A DNA stretch of 64,000 nucleotides, from assembly GCF_016908465.1 (NCBI RefSeq), contig NZ_JAFBDY010000014.1, forward strand, positions 40,005 through 104,004, given 5' to 3'. A program made the translations under genes and the position numbers. Below are positions 35,871-45,190 of the stretch, one piece after another. This stretch comes from Lysinibacillus composti. GTDB lineage: Bacteria > Bacillota > Bacilli > Bacillales_A > Planococcaceae. The stretch's first letter is position 1. Every line of letters begins with the position of its first letter. Under the pieces are notes generated by a model. That model saw only the letters and a program-made list of their open reading frames with translations, had not been told where the DNA came from and made no database searches.

Positions 35871-36491
35871 CTACGCGTTACGCATGATAATTGTTTCAAG
35901 AGTATTTGCTACGTCTTGACAAGAATCTGCAACTTCTTCCAATTGGTCGTAAATATCTCTGAATTTGATTAAACGGATAGGATCTTTTTCGTTAAGGAAT
36001 AATTGTTTGATCGATGAACGAGATACTTCGTCACATTCACGTTCGTAGTCTTTAATTAAGATAATATGTTTACGCATTGATGGTAAGTCTTTTTTGTTTA
36101 GATGTTCAGTAGCAGCAACAATTTCATCTGCACTTTTAGAAATGAACTCCATGAAAGTACGCATTGATTTATCTACTTCAAAAAGTGAAAACATTTCAAA
36201 GTGAGCAATACAATGTTCAGCTCCATCTAAGACATCATCCATTTTATTTGCTAAAGATAAAATATCTTCACGTTCAATCGGAGTCATAAATGACTTATTC
36301 AACATTACGATTAATTCATGAATTAATTTATCTCCATCAGTTTCATACTGTTTCATTTTAATACTTAACTCTTTTAAATCTGCGACTGTTTCGATTTTAA
36401 AGTCGTTAGCATAATGTATAGCTTCTCTCATATTCTCAGCAATCTTGTGTAAGGCAACAAAGAAAGGGTCTGTCTTTTTAGAATTAAACAT
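35871..36491 (-). CDS. ykaA: DUF47 (PhoU-like) partner of the phosphate transporter
   Basis: This 206-residue all-helical protein of the DUF47/PhoU-like family (MANKMDDVLDGAEHCIAHFEMF, DQLEEVADSCQDVANTLE) is almost always encoded with PiT and is thought to modulate it. The ATG at 36491 follows AGGAGG at six bases; a longer frame upstream is AT-rich junk. The gene is first in the operon. Confidence 0.9.
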   Translation of the reverse strand: MFNSKKTDPFFVALHKIAENMREAIHYANDFKIETVADLKELSIKMKQYETDGDKLIHELIVMLNKSFMTPIEREDILSLANKMDDVLDGAEHCIAHFEMFSLFEVDKSMRTFMEFISKSADEIVAATEHLNKKDLPSMRKHIILIKDYERECDEVSRSSIKQLFLNEKDPIRLIKFRDIYDQLEEVADSCQDVANTLETIIMRNA

Positions 36492-36630
36492 GTAAATCCT
36501 CCTGAATTGTAAATAAAATATAAACAAAAACAATAATAGAATAACAAAGTATTTACGAAATCTATATAATTATTTGGTTGAAATAAACAAAATTTACATT
36601 CCTGTAATATAAATAAGAATTTTTTAAACC

Positions 36631-36682
36631 AAAAAAGCAAGTATACGACTTCGGTATTGGTTTACCTAGTAAATATACTTGC
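36631..36682 (-). terminator. Terminator of the methyltransferase gene
   Basis: GCAAGTATA and TATACTTGC form a 9-bp stem around a loop that can itself pair; read leftward it is followed by six T. Confidence 0.8.
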
Positions 36683-36713
36683 CCAATATAGGGTTCATTA
36701 TGAAATACAATTT

Positions 36714-37877
36714 TTAGGGTAAAAGATCATTTAATTCGTTTTGAAGGAATGGATTAGCTGATAAAAACTCAACAAACGCATTGTATCGAGCAAATTGTTC
36801 GTTGGATGGCTTTTTACCAGTAAAGTATGCACGAATTAAGATGTTTTTAGGTGTATGTTCGATATCTATAAATTCTAGTAGTTGGGTTTCATATCCAACA
36901 AGCTTTAATATTTCTGCACGAATTGAATCAGTTGCAAGTGAAGCAAAACGTTCTTTAATTAATCCGTGTTGTGTCATTACTTCGAGGGAAGGCGCATTTA
37001 ACTGACGATTTAATTCATGTTGACAGCACGGAACACTTAAAATGACTTTAGCTCCCCAGCGAACAGCTCTTGCTAATGCCATATCTGTTGCTACATCACA
37101 TGCGTGTAGTGTTACAACCATATCTACAGAGGTTTCATCATTATAATCATTAATATCACCAACTAAAAACTCTAAATCTTCATATTGTAAGTCTTTAGCA
37201 ATTTGATTACACTCTTCAATTACTTCCTTCTTTAAATCAAGTCCGGTAACACGGATGTTTAAACCCTTTTCAATTTTTAAGTAATGATATAGGGCGAAAG
37301 TTAAATATGACTTTCCAGAACCAAAATCAAGAATCCTGATTTCACGATCTTGAGGTAAGTGCATTAATGCATCATCAATAAATTCAACAAAACGGTTAAT
37401 TTGTTTGAATTTGTCGTATTTTTGCTTTTTCACTTTTCCTTCTTCCGTTTGTACACCTAAACGGATCAAAAACGGATAAGGAGTTGAATCATCTAATAAA
37501 TACTTCTTTTTGCGATTATGCGATAAATCAACAGGTTTCGACGTTTTACCTTTTTCACTTTTCCATAAAACTTTATTCTTTTTCGACAATTGAATATGAA
37601 CGGTTTCTTGGGAAAATTGTGCGTGTATTTGACGGAAACCTTCTAAAAATTGATCAAAAGCATCTGGAAAGTTTTCAAGTATAATGTTTTCGTGTTTTAA
37701 AATTCGTTCATACTGATACTCAATTTGAATATGATATACACCTTTTAGTTCAATTGGTTTTAATTTTATTCGTTTGACTTCATTTGATTTTTGTCTTGGT
37801 TGACTGATGGTTGCATTAACAAGTTGCTTCTTATCTATATATTCTAAAAACTGTTCTTTCATTTGTTCGATTTCCAT
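36714..37877 (-). CDS. SAM-dependent methyltransferase, Methyltransf_32/METTL25-like
   Basis: This 387-residue protein has an N-terminal part of unknown fold (about 1-150) and a SAM-binding domain with ILDFGSGKSYLTFALYHYL near 183-201, followed by VTGLDLKKEVIEECN and VVTLHACDVATDMAL; the post-motif VPCCQHELNRQ is typical of the C12orf26/METTL25 group, possibly acting on RNA or protein. The ATG at 37877 was chosen because GTGAGG lies nine bases upstream; the frame opens ten codons earlier without a ribosome site. Substrate unknown. Confidence 0.8.
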   Translation of the reverse strand: MEIEQMKEQFLEYIDKKQLVNATISQPRQKSNEVKRIKLKPIELKGVYHIQIEYQYERILKHENIILENFPDAFDQFLEGFRQIHAQFSQETVHIQLSKKNKVLWKSEKGKTSKPVDLSHNRKKKYLLDDSTPYPFLIRLGVQTEEGKVKKQKYDKFKQINRFVEFIDDALMHLPQDREIRILDFGSGKSYLTFALYHYLKIEKGLNIRVTGLDLKKEVIEECNQIAKDLQYEDLEFLVGDINDYNDETSVDMVVTLHACDVATDMALARAVRWGAKVILSVPCCQHELNRQLNAPSLEVMTQHGLIKERFASLATDSIRAEILKLVGYETQLLEFIDIEHTPKNILIRAYFTGKKPSNEQFARYNAFVEFLSANPFLQNELNDLLP

Positions 37878-38150
37878 AATTTCTGCCTCACTTTTAGTAA
37901 TTGGCATAAGTTTATCATATGCAGTGTTCTAAGTGGTATTCACATGTTTCTATATAAATCTATTACTAAAATAATAAATAGCATAGTCAATATTCAATTA
38001 AAATAGAATTTTGGAAAAACTTTAATATTGCAATTGATATATTATGTGGTAAATTTGAAATAGGTATATGTTCTAGAATAGGATTAATAATTCTCTGTTT
38101 TACGACATTATTCTTAACGTAATATTTACTTACATCAAGGGGGAAGAGAA

Positions 38151-39638
38151 ATGTCAGATTACGCATTTCAATTACTAGCGATTGTTATTTATATGCTAGC
38201 AATGATTATTATTGGTTGGTACGCATATAAAAGAACTACAAATTTAAACGATTATATGTTAGGTGGACGTGATTTAGGTCCTGCTGTTACAGCGTTAAGT
38301 GCGGGTGCAGCGGATATGTCAGGTTGGTTACTAATGGGGTTACCTGGAGCAATTTATGCAGCTGGTATGGTAGAGGCTTGGATTGCAATCGGTTTAACAG
38401 TAGGTGCTTGGTTAAACTGGTTATTAGTTGCTCCACGTTTACGTGTATATACTCAAGTATCTAAAAACTCAATTACTATTCCTAGTTTCTTAGACAACCG
38501 TCTTCGTGACAATACGAAATTGATTCGTATTGTATCTGGGATTGTTATTTTAGTATTCTTTACTTTCTATGTATCATCTGGAATGGTTTCGGGTGGTAAA
38601 TTCTTTGAAAGTTCATTTGGTTTTGACTATCATACCGGGCTAATTGTCGTATCATTAGTTACAGTTGGATACACACTATTTGGTGGATTCCTTGCGGTTA
38701 GTTATACTGACTTCTTACAAGGTTTGATCATGTTCTTAGCATTAATATTAGTTCCAACGATTGGTCTATTCTTCACTGGGGGCTTGGGAGAGACAATTGA
38801 TTCAATTAAATCCGTTGACCCACAACATTTTAATCTGTTTGCTTCAACTGCAACTGTTGCAGGGGTAATCTCCTCAGTTGCTTGGGGTCTTGGTTATTTT
38901 GGTCAACCTCATATTATTGTTCGTTTCATGGCCATTAAATCTGTAAAAGAAACAAAGCAAGCTCGCCGCATTGGTATTGGGTGGATGATTTTAAGTTTAG
39001 TTGGTGCTATTGGTACTGCACTAGTTGGGTTAGCTTACTTCCAACAAAGTGGTCAAGTTCTTGAAGATCCAGAGACCGTGTTTATTGTTATGGGTCAAAT
39101 TTTATTCCATCCTTTTATTGCAGGAATTATGTTAGCAGCTATTTTAGCAGCAGTTATGAGTACAATTTCTTCACAATTAATTGTTACTTCATCTGCATTG
39201 ATTGAGGATATGTACAAAGCTTTATTTAAAAAAGATGCATCTGATAAGCACTATGTAATGGCAGGTCGTTTATCTGTTTTAGTAATTGCAATTGTTGCAG
39301 CAATTTTAGGTTGGAACCCAGATAGTTCAATTCTAGACTTAGTTGGGTTTGCATGGGCAGGATTTGGTGCTGCATTTGGACCAACAATCCTACTTGCATT
39401 ATATTGGAGAAAGTTAACAAATGTTGGTGCGTTAACTGGTATGATCGCGGGTGCAGTAGTTGCCTTCGTTTGGGGACAAAGTGAGACATTATCTGGAATG
39501 TTATATGAAATTGTTCCAGGTTTCATTATTAACCTAATCTTAGCGGTAGTTGTAAGTTTAATTACTTACAAACGAAATGCTGAAATTGAGAGCGAATTTG
39601 ATGAAACGTTAGAACTTTTAAAAACAGATAGAGAATAA
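38151..39638 (+). CDS. putP: Sodium/proline symporter PutP
   Basis: This 495-residue sodium:solute symporter imports proline as nutrient and osmoprotectant. It has the family length, about thirteen membrane helices and PutP motifs such as GGRDLGPAVTALSAGAADMSG near 37-57 and the SSS signature AWGLGYFGQPHIIVRFMAI near 243-261. The start follows AAGGGGGAAG. It is transcribed away from the methyltransferase gene and ends at its own terminator. Confidence 0.92.
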   Translation: MSDYAFQLLAIVIYMLAMIIIGWYAYKRTTNLNDYMLGGRDLGPAVTALSAGAADMSGWLLMGLPGAIYAAGMVEAWIAIGLTVGAWLNWLLVAPRLRVYTQVSKNSITIPSFLDNRLRDNTKLIRIVSGIVILVFFTFYVSSGMVSGGKFFESSFGFDYHTGLIVVSLVTVGYTLFGGFLAVSYTDFLQGLIMFLALILVPTIGLFFTGGLGETIDSIKSVDPQHFNLFASTATVAGVISSVAWGLGYFGQPHIIVRFMAIKSVKETKQARRIGIGWMILSLVGAIGTALVGLAYFQQSGQVLEDPETVFIVMGQILFHPFIAGIMLAAILAAVMSTISSQLIVTSSALIEDMYKALFKKDASDKHYVMAGRLSVLVIAIVAAILGWNPDSSILDLVGFAWAGFGAAFGPTILLALYWRKLTNVGALTGMIAGAVVAFVWGQSETLSGMLYEIVPGFIINLILAVVVSLITYKRNAEIESEFDETLELLKTDRE

Positions 39639-39657
39639 TAAAATTTACCAAAATTCT

Positions 39658-39690
39658 AGACCCATAACTTTAATAGTTGTGGGTCTTTAT
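39658..39690 (+). terminator. Terminator of putP
   Basis: AGACCCATAAC pairs with GTTGTGGGTCT (one G-U) and is followed by T-rich sequence. Confidence 0.85.
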
Positions 39691-39761
39691 TTGTATTTGT
39701 AAGGATATAATATATGATACGATAAGCAGATGGAACCGAAATTTGGTTATGGAGGTATTAT

Positions 39762-41048
39762 ATGGCTGATTTAAAAGAAGTTGAAATACTAGAGGAAAAG
39801 GGAATTTTAGTAGGTGTTAATTTAGTCAATGATCCAAATTTTGAATACTCTATGGAGGAGTTGGCTAATTTAGCTGAAGCTTTAAATGTACAAGTAGTTG
39901 GAACTGTGACTCAAAACTTAGAACGTGTTACACCTTCACATTATGTTGGGACAGGTAAAGTTGATGAAATAAAGTCGCTATTTGAAGAGACTGGAGCAAA
40001 TTTAGTAATCTTTAATGACGAACTGTCTCCATCACAAATACGAAATTTAGAGCATGAATTAGAATGTAAAGTTATTGATCGTACGATGTTAATTTTAGAT
40101 ATATTTGACCGCCGTGCAAAAACACGTGAAGCAAAAATGCAGGTGGAGCTTGCACAATTACAATATATGTTACCAAGGTTAGTTGGTCTTCACGCCTCAT
40201 TATCTCGTCAAGGAGGTGGCACAGGTGGGGGCTTTAGAAACCGTGGTGCCGGAGAGACGAAACTTGAATTAGACCGCCGTAAAATAGAAGATCAAATTGC
40301 AAAGTTAAGAAAAGACTTAGAGCATGTAAAAGAGCAGCGGGACACGCAAAGAAAGCAACGGAAGAAAAGTGAAATTCCTGTAGTATCTTTGGTTGGTTAT
40401 ACAAACGCTGGTAAATCGACAATAATGAATCAATTGCTCAAGAAAATTGGACAAAGTAATGGAAAGGAAGTATTCGAAAAAGATATGCTTTTTGCCACAT
40501 TGGATACTTCTGTGCGAAATATAGAATTACCAGATAAGAAGTCGTTTTTATTAACGGATACGGTTGGATTTGTAAGTAAACTTCCTCATCATTTAGTAAA
40601 AGCATTCCGTTCAACGTTAGAAGAAGCAAGGGAGGCAGACTTATTACTACATGTTGTAGATGTTTCAAATGAAGAACATAAGTTTATGATTGATGTCACT
40701 AACAAAACGTTAAAGGATATTGAAATAGAAGATATACCGACTATTTATGTTTATAATAAGTCGGATATGGCCAATGTAACATATCCATTAGTAAGTGGTG
40801 ATAATATATGGTTATCAGCAAAACAGGATACTGGACTTGATGAGTTAATTACAATGATTCGCCAAAATATCTTTTCAAATTATGTAACATGTCAAATGTT
40901 ACTTCCGTTTGACCGTGGTGACATTGTTTCTTATCTAAATGCAAATGCAACGGTGCTATCAACGGAGTATGAGGAAAATGGTACATTAGTGAGTGTTGAA
41001 CTAAAGGACACAGATTATAAAAAATATGAACAATATGTAGTGAAATAA
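39762..41048 (+). CDS. hflX: Ribosome-associated GTPase HflX
   Basis: This 428-residue GTPase binds the 50S subunit and splits or rescues stalled ribosomes under stress. The N-terminal HflX domain (about 1-180) has HYVGTGKVDEIKSLFEE near 62-78 and the glycine-rich loop SRQGGGTGGGFRNRGAGETK near 147. GTPase motifs follow: G1 GYTNAGKST near 212-220, G3 DTVGFVSKLPHHLV and G4 NKSD. The start has GGAGG upstream. Monocistronic. Confidence 0.94.
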   Translation: MADLKEVEILEEKGILVGVNLVNDPNFEYSMEELANLAEALNVQVVGTVTQNLERVTPSHYVGTGKVDEIKSLFEETGANLVIFNDELSPSQIRNLEHELECKVIDRTMLILDIFDRRAKTREAKMQVELAQLQYMLPRLVGLHASLSRQGGGTGGGFRNRGAGETKLELDRRKIEDQIAKLRKDLEHVKEQRDTQRKQRKKSEIPVVSLVGYTNAGKSTIMNQLLKKIGQSNGKEVFEKDMLFATLDTSVRNIELPDKKSFLLTDTVGFVSKLPHHLVKAFRSTLEEAREADLLLHVVDVSNEEHKFMIDVTNKTLKDIEIEDIPTIYVYNKSDMANVTYPLVSGDNIWLSAKQDTGLDELITMIRQNIFSNYVTCQMLLPFDRGDIVSYLNANATVLSTEYEENGTLVSVELKDTDYKKYEQYVVK

Positions 41049-41053
41049 TTTTT

Positions 41054-41089
41054 AAAAGGGTAACGATCTAACCAATCGTTACTCTTTTT
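41054..41089 (+). terminator. Terminator of hflX
   Basis: AAAAGGGTAACGAT pairs with ATCGTTACTCTTTT (one mismatch), ending in T. Confidence 0.82.
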
Positions 41090-41285
41090 AGTTCTATAAA
41101 TTATATCAAGATATTAATATCTTAATCTTTTTTTTCGTCTGATAGTGGTAAGTAAGTGGTTTCGAGAGAAAAAGATGGAAAATATAGAAGAAAGTAAACA
41201 TTCAAACTTTTTTAAAATATATTGAAAAAACAATTAAAATGATTTAATGTAAGAGAGCAGTCGTCAGACAATAGAAGTTAATTTA

Positions 41286-41300
41286 AATTGTCAGAAAATA
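41286..41300 (+). promoter_or_regulatory. CodY-like box in front of the POT peptide transporter
   Basis: AATTGTCAGAAAATA matches AATTTTCWGAAAATT at 13 of 15 positions and lies 30 bp before the start codon. Lactococcal dtpT, a related gene, is a known CodY target. Binding is inferred. Confidence 0.55.
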
Positions 41301-41329
41301 TAAATAAAATGAAAGAAAGAGGGAACATT

Positions 41330-42817
41330 ATGTATAGCAAAGACGAAATAGTTAAATCCGTCCCTCAAAAAGGATTCTTTGGGCATCCTAAAGGATTGTT
41401 AACATTATTCTTTACAGAATTTTGGGAGCGATTTTCGTATTACGGAATGCGCGCAATACTGATTCTTTACATGTATTATGAATTACATGAAGGCGGATTA
41501 GGATTAGACCGAGGTACAGCTAACTCGATTATGGCATTATATGGGTCGTTAATTTATATGTCGAGTATTATTGGTGGTTGGTTTGCAGACCGAATCTGGG
41601 GTACTCGAAAAACAGTATTCTACGGTGGAATACTAATTATGATTGGACATATCGCTTTATCGTTTCCAGGCGGTCTTACAGCATTATTAATCTCAATGGC
41701 ATTTATTATTATTGGTACAGGCTTATTAAAATCGAATGTATCAACAATCGTTGGGGATATGTATGCAGAAGGCGATAACCGTCGTGACTCTGGTTTTAGT
41801 ATTTTCTATATGGGAATTAATATGGGTGCGTTTATTTCACCTTTAATAATCGGATTTGTTGGCGAAAGATATAATTTCCATTTAGGCTTTAGTATAGCTG
41901 CTGTTGGGATGTTTATCGGCTTAGTTGTCTTTTATGTAACGCAAAAGAAATTTTTAGGTTTAGCGGGAGTTGAAGTTCCAAACCCGTTAACTGGAGAAGA
42001 AAAAAAGAAAACAATTCGAAATGCAGTTCTAGGGATTGTTGCAATACTAATATTTGGAGCAATTTTATACACAACTGGTAATTTAACAATGGCGATCTTT
42101 AGTTTAATCATAACTACGCTAGGTGTATTAATTCCAACAGTATTCTTTATCGTTATGTATCGTAGTCCAAAAACAACAAAAGATGAGAAGTCACGTGTAC
42201 TAGCGTATATTCCATTATTTATTGCGGCAGTTATGTTCTGGGCGATTCAAGAACAGGGTGCTACCATTTTAGCAACATACGCGGATACTCGTACGGATTT
42301 AACTATTGGTAATTTTGAAATTCCAGTTTCTTGGTTCCAATCTTTAAACCCATTATTTATTATTATTTTTGCACCTGTTTTTGCATGGTTATGGATTAAG
42401 CTCGGAAGCCGTCAACCTTCAACACCTAAGAAATTCGCGGTTTCATTGTTCTTTGCAGGGGCTTCCTTCTTAGTAATGATTATTCCAGCAAAAATGTCTG
42501 GTGGAACTGAACTAGTTAGTCCTTGGTGGTTAGTACTTTCATTCTTCTTAGTAGTAGTTGGAGAATTATTGTTATCACCTGTAGGATTATCAGCAACAAC
42601 AAAACTTGCACCAGCAGCATTTGCAGCACAAACGATGTCTTTATGGTTCTTAACAAGTGCAACTGCACAAGCTATTAATGCGCAATTAGTAAGAATTTAC
42701 GAAGCTGTAACCGAAATCACATACTTTGGTGTGCTTGGTGGTTTATCAATTGTATTAGGTGCTCTTTTATTAGTTTTAACACCGTTAATTGCAAAAGCAA
42801 TGCGCGGAGTCAATTAA
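41330..42817 (+). CDS. dtpT: Proton-dependent di/tripeptide transporter, POT family
   Basis: This 495-residue symporter imports di- and tripeptides with protons. It has the ExxERFxYYG motif (EFWERFSYYGMRA, about 27-39), the PTR2 signature FYMGINMGAFISPLI near 159-173 and about fourteen membrane helices. The ATG at 41330 follows GAGGG at about six bases; the frame opens 14 codons earlier, overlapping the CodY-like box. Together with Opp it is the second peptide importer in the window. Confidence 0.9.
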   Translation: MYSKDEIVKSVPQKGFFGHPKGLLTLFFTEFWERFSYYGMRAILILYMYYELHEGGLGLDRGTANSIMALYGSLIYMSSIIGGWFADRIWGTRKTVFYGGILIMIGHIALSFPGGLTALLISMAFIIIGTGLLKSNVSTIVGDMYAEGDNRRDSGFSIFYMGINMGAFISPLIIGFVGERYNFHLGFSIAAVGMFIGLVVFYVTQKKFLGLAGVEVPNPLTGEEKKKTIRNAVLGIVAILIFGAILYTTGNLTMAIFSLIITTLGVLIPTVFFIVMYRSPKTTKDEKSRVLAYIPLFIAAVMFWAIQEQGATILATYADTRTDLTIGNFEIPVSWFQSLNPLFIIIFAPVFAWLWIKLGSRQPSTPKKFAVSLFFAGASFLVMIIPAKMSGGTELVSPWWLVLSFFLVVVGELLLSPVGLSATTKLAPAAFAAQTMSLWFLTSATAQAINAQLVRIYEAVTEITYFGVLGGLSIVLGALLLVLTPLIAKAMRGVN

Positions 42818-42832
42818 ATATAAATTTCCATC

Positions 42833-42873
42833 TCCGAAGTATTATGTTCATGCATAATGCTTCGGATTTTTTT
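42833..42873 (+). terminator. Terminator of the POT transporter gene
   Basis: TCCGAAG and CTTCGGA, extended by ATTATG/CATAAT, form a stem followed by seven T. Confidence 0.9.
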
Positions 42874-43020
42874 ATCATTAAATTACCTATAAATGGAAAT
42901 TTAATGGATACTAGTGATGGATTGTTGGAAATTAAAGTAAATTCCTCCAATAAAGTGACTCTTTTTTCTGTTCTATCCGTAGATGAAGTGTACGTTTAAT
43001 TTTGAAAGGGTGAGTAGAGT

Positions 43021-43902
43021 ATGAAAAAGTCGTTCTTAATTTTTCTAGTAAGTGTGCTAGTAGTTGTTTTGTCTGCTTGTAATAGTACAGCAGAACCAGT
43101 GAGTGGAGATAATACAGAAAAGAATCCAACTGAACAGCCAGAAGTTAGTGAATTAACGTTAGAAGAAGTTTACGAGAAAGCAATAGAAAGACAAAATGAA
43201 TTGACTAGTGTTAGTGCAGATATGAAGCTAAATCAAATAATGACCCTAGGTTCTGGAGAGGAAAGTCTTGAAATGGCAACAAAAAATGACATGGTCTTGG
43301 ACATGGTTATTGAACCGTTAGCTATGTATATGGATGGCACAATGCTAATGACAAATCCTGAGTCGGGTGAAGATGTTAGTATTGATATGGAAATGTATAT
43401 GAACCAACAAGGGATGTTTACTTTCGACTCCGAATCGAAAAAATGGTTGAAACTCCCGGTTACTGATTTTGAAGCAATGATGGGGCAAACGGCAAATCAA
43501 GTAAATGCTGCAGAACAACTTGCAGGCATGAAGTCGTTTATAAATGAATTTAAATTTGAACAAACAAATGATGCATATGTATTAACATTGAATGCAGCAG
43601 GAGATAAGTTTAGTGAGTATATAGTTGAACAAATGCAAATCAATCAAATGCTTGGGACGACTGAAGAGCAAAAATTATTTGATAGCATGAAGTTCGATAA
43701 AGTTGATTACGTTATTACAATAAATAAAAAGACTTTTGATATTACAGCAATGGATATGGTACTTGACTTTACAATTGATATGGAAGGTGAATCTATGTCA
43801 ATTTCAAACGACACAAAGGTAACATTTAATAATTTTGATGGTGTAGAAGCAATAACTGTTCCACAAGAAGTAATTGATCAAGCAGTAGAAGTACAATATT
43901 AA
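43021..43902 (+). CDS. DUF6612-family lipoprotein
   Basis: This 293-residue lipoprotein (hydrophobic 4-18, lipobox L-S-A-C20) has an acidic linker and a beta-rich domain resembling LolA/LppX-like folds (KMNQ-type strands, SVSADMKLNQIMTL near 62-75, FKFEQTNDAYVLTLNAAG near 180-197). Many Bacillales carry several paralogues; their role at the cell surface is unknown. The start follows GAAAGGGTG. It is monocistronic. Confidence 0.75.
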   Translation: MKKSFLIFLVSVLVVVLSACNSTAEPVSGDNTEKNPTEQPEVSELTLEEVYEKAIERQNELTSVSADMKLNQIMTLGSGEESLEMATKNDMVLDMVIEPLAMYMDGTMLMTNPESGEDVSIDMEMYMNQQGMFTFDSESKKWLKLPVTDFEAMMGQTANQVNAAEQLAGMKSFINEFKFEQTNDAYVLTLNAAGDKFSEYIVEQMQINQMLGTTEEQKLFDSMKFDKVDYVITINKKTFDITAMDMVLDFTIDMEGESMSISNDTKVTFNNFDGVEAITVPQEVIDQAVEVQY

Positions 43903-44018
43903 GATTGTACTTTGAATAAGGAAGCCGAAAATATAAGAATGAAAAAAGCCCAGATAAAGGGTAAGAAGTAGTTTTGAAGGCCTCGTTTTATTTCAATATC
44001 AAAATATAAATCTACATC

Positions 44019-44057
44019 AAAAAACTGTCATTTTTTCTTGAAAGAATGACGGTTTTT
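44019..44057 (+). terminator. Terminator of the DUF6612 gene
   Basis: AAAAACTGTCATT pairs with AATGACGGTTTTT (one G-U) around a 13-nt loop. It lies about 115 bp past the gene. Confidence 0.75.
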
Positions 44058-44113
44058 CATTTTGTCCGAATCATACTTTTTCCTAGCTATACCGATTTGA
44101 AAAAAAGCTAAAA

Positions 44114-44128
44114 TGATTACCATTCTCA
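44114..44128 (+). promoter_or_regulatory. Fur box upstream of yclN
   Basis: TGATTACCATTCTCA matches the Fur inverted-repeat consensus TGATAATNATTATCA at all but three fixed positions and lies just upstream of the promoter. Confidence 0.6.
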
Positions 44129-44136
44129 TCTATATA

Positions 44137-44165
44137 TTGATTTTTGACAATTTACTACTTATAAT
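44137..44165 (+). promoter_or_regulatory. Promoter of yclNOP
   Basis: TTGATT (44137-44142) and TATAAT (44160-44165) are 17 bp apart; transcription would start near 44172, between two Fur boxes. Confidence 0.65.
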
Positions 44166-44181
44166 AAGAATGTACTCAAGA

Positions 44182-44196
44182 TGAGAATCATTTTCA
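44182..44196 (+). promoter_or_regulatory. Second Fur box, just past the yclN transcription start
   Basis: TGAGAATCATTTTCA differs from the consensus at two fixed positions. Its place about ten bases after the predicted start would block transcription when iron is plentiful. Confidence 0.75.
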
Positions 44197-44233
44197 TTAC
44201 ATACTTGAGAATAAATAGAATTTGGGGATAAAA

Positions 44234-45190
44234 ATGAGACTGTGGATGTTAATAATCGCAGCAATCGTTTTGTCATTAATTTCGCTATTTGTTGGTGCAA
44301 TTGATATTAAACCGAGTGATCTTCTAGATTGGGATTCAGATAAAACACAAATTTTCTTAATTAGTCGTGTTCCTCGTTTAATGGCAATTATTTTAGCAGG
44401 TGCGGGGATGAGTATTGCAGGGTTAATTATGCAAAGTTTGAGCCGTAACAAATTCGTATCGCCAACGACTGCAGGGACATTAGATGCTGCTAAGCTTGGT
44501 ATTATTATTTCAATGCTTTTCTTTACTAATGTAACATATTTTCAGAAAATTATATTTAGTTTTGTATTCGCTTTAGTTGGAACACTAATTTTCATGCAAT
44601 TACTTGAACGTATTAAATTTAAAGATGTTATTTTTGTACCATTAATCGGAATTATGTACGGGAATATTTTATCTTCAGTTTCGACATTTCTTGGTTATGA
44701 ATCTGATATTTTACAAAACGTACAAGCATTCTTTATGGGTAGCTTTACATTAATTGTTTCTGGAAGGTATGAATTATTGTATGTAGCTATACCAGCCATC
44801 ATATTAGCCTATATATATGCTAATAAATTTACGGTTGCTGGTATGGGCGAGGATTTTGCAAAAAATTTAGGTTTAAGTTATAAACTGGTTTTAAATTTAG
44901 GATTAGTATTAGTGGCTATTATTTCAACTACTGTCGTACTAACTGTTGGGGTTATTCCTTTCTTAGGGTTAATCGTGCCGAATATCGTATCCATTTATAT
45001 GGGGGATAATTTACGTAAAACGATCCCACATACAATTGTGCTAGGAATGGTATTCTTGTTAGCATGTGATATTCTTAGCCGCTTAGTGGTATACCCTTAT
45101 GAAATTCCAGTAAACCTTACAGTCGCAGTATTTGGTAGTGCGATCTTCTTAGTGATGTTATTTAGGGGGAAAGCATATGCGAAAAAATAG
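44234..45190 (+). CDS. yclN: Siderophore ABC transporter permease, FecCD family (YclN-like)
   Basis: This 318-residue permease forms half of the channel of an iron-siderophore importer. FecCD features include RVPRLMAIILAGAGMSIAGLIMQSLSRN near 44-71 and VGVIPFLGLIVPNIVSIYMGDNLR near 234. The ATG at 44234 follows GGGGA; a TTG four codons upstream lies within the ribosome site. It overlaps yclO by 14 bases. Gene order matches B. subtilis yclNOPQ, a petrobactin importer; the ligand here is inferred. Confidence 0.88.
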   Translation: MRLWMLIIAAIVLSLISLFVGAIDIKPSDLLDWDSDKTQIFLISRVPRLMAIILAGAGMSIAGLIMQSLSRNKFVSPTTAGTLDAAKLGIIISMLFFTNVTYFQKIIFSFVFALVGTLIFMQLLERIKFKDVIFVPLIGIMYGNILSSVSTFLGYESDILQNVQAFFMGSFTLIVSGRYELLYVAIPAIILAYIYANKFTVAGMGEDFAKNLGLSYKLVLNLGLVLVAIISTTVVLTVGVIPFLGLIVPNIVSIYMGDNLRKTIPHTIVLGMVFLLACDILSRLVVYPYEIPVNLTVAVFGSAIFLVMLFRGKAYAKK

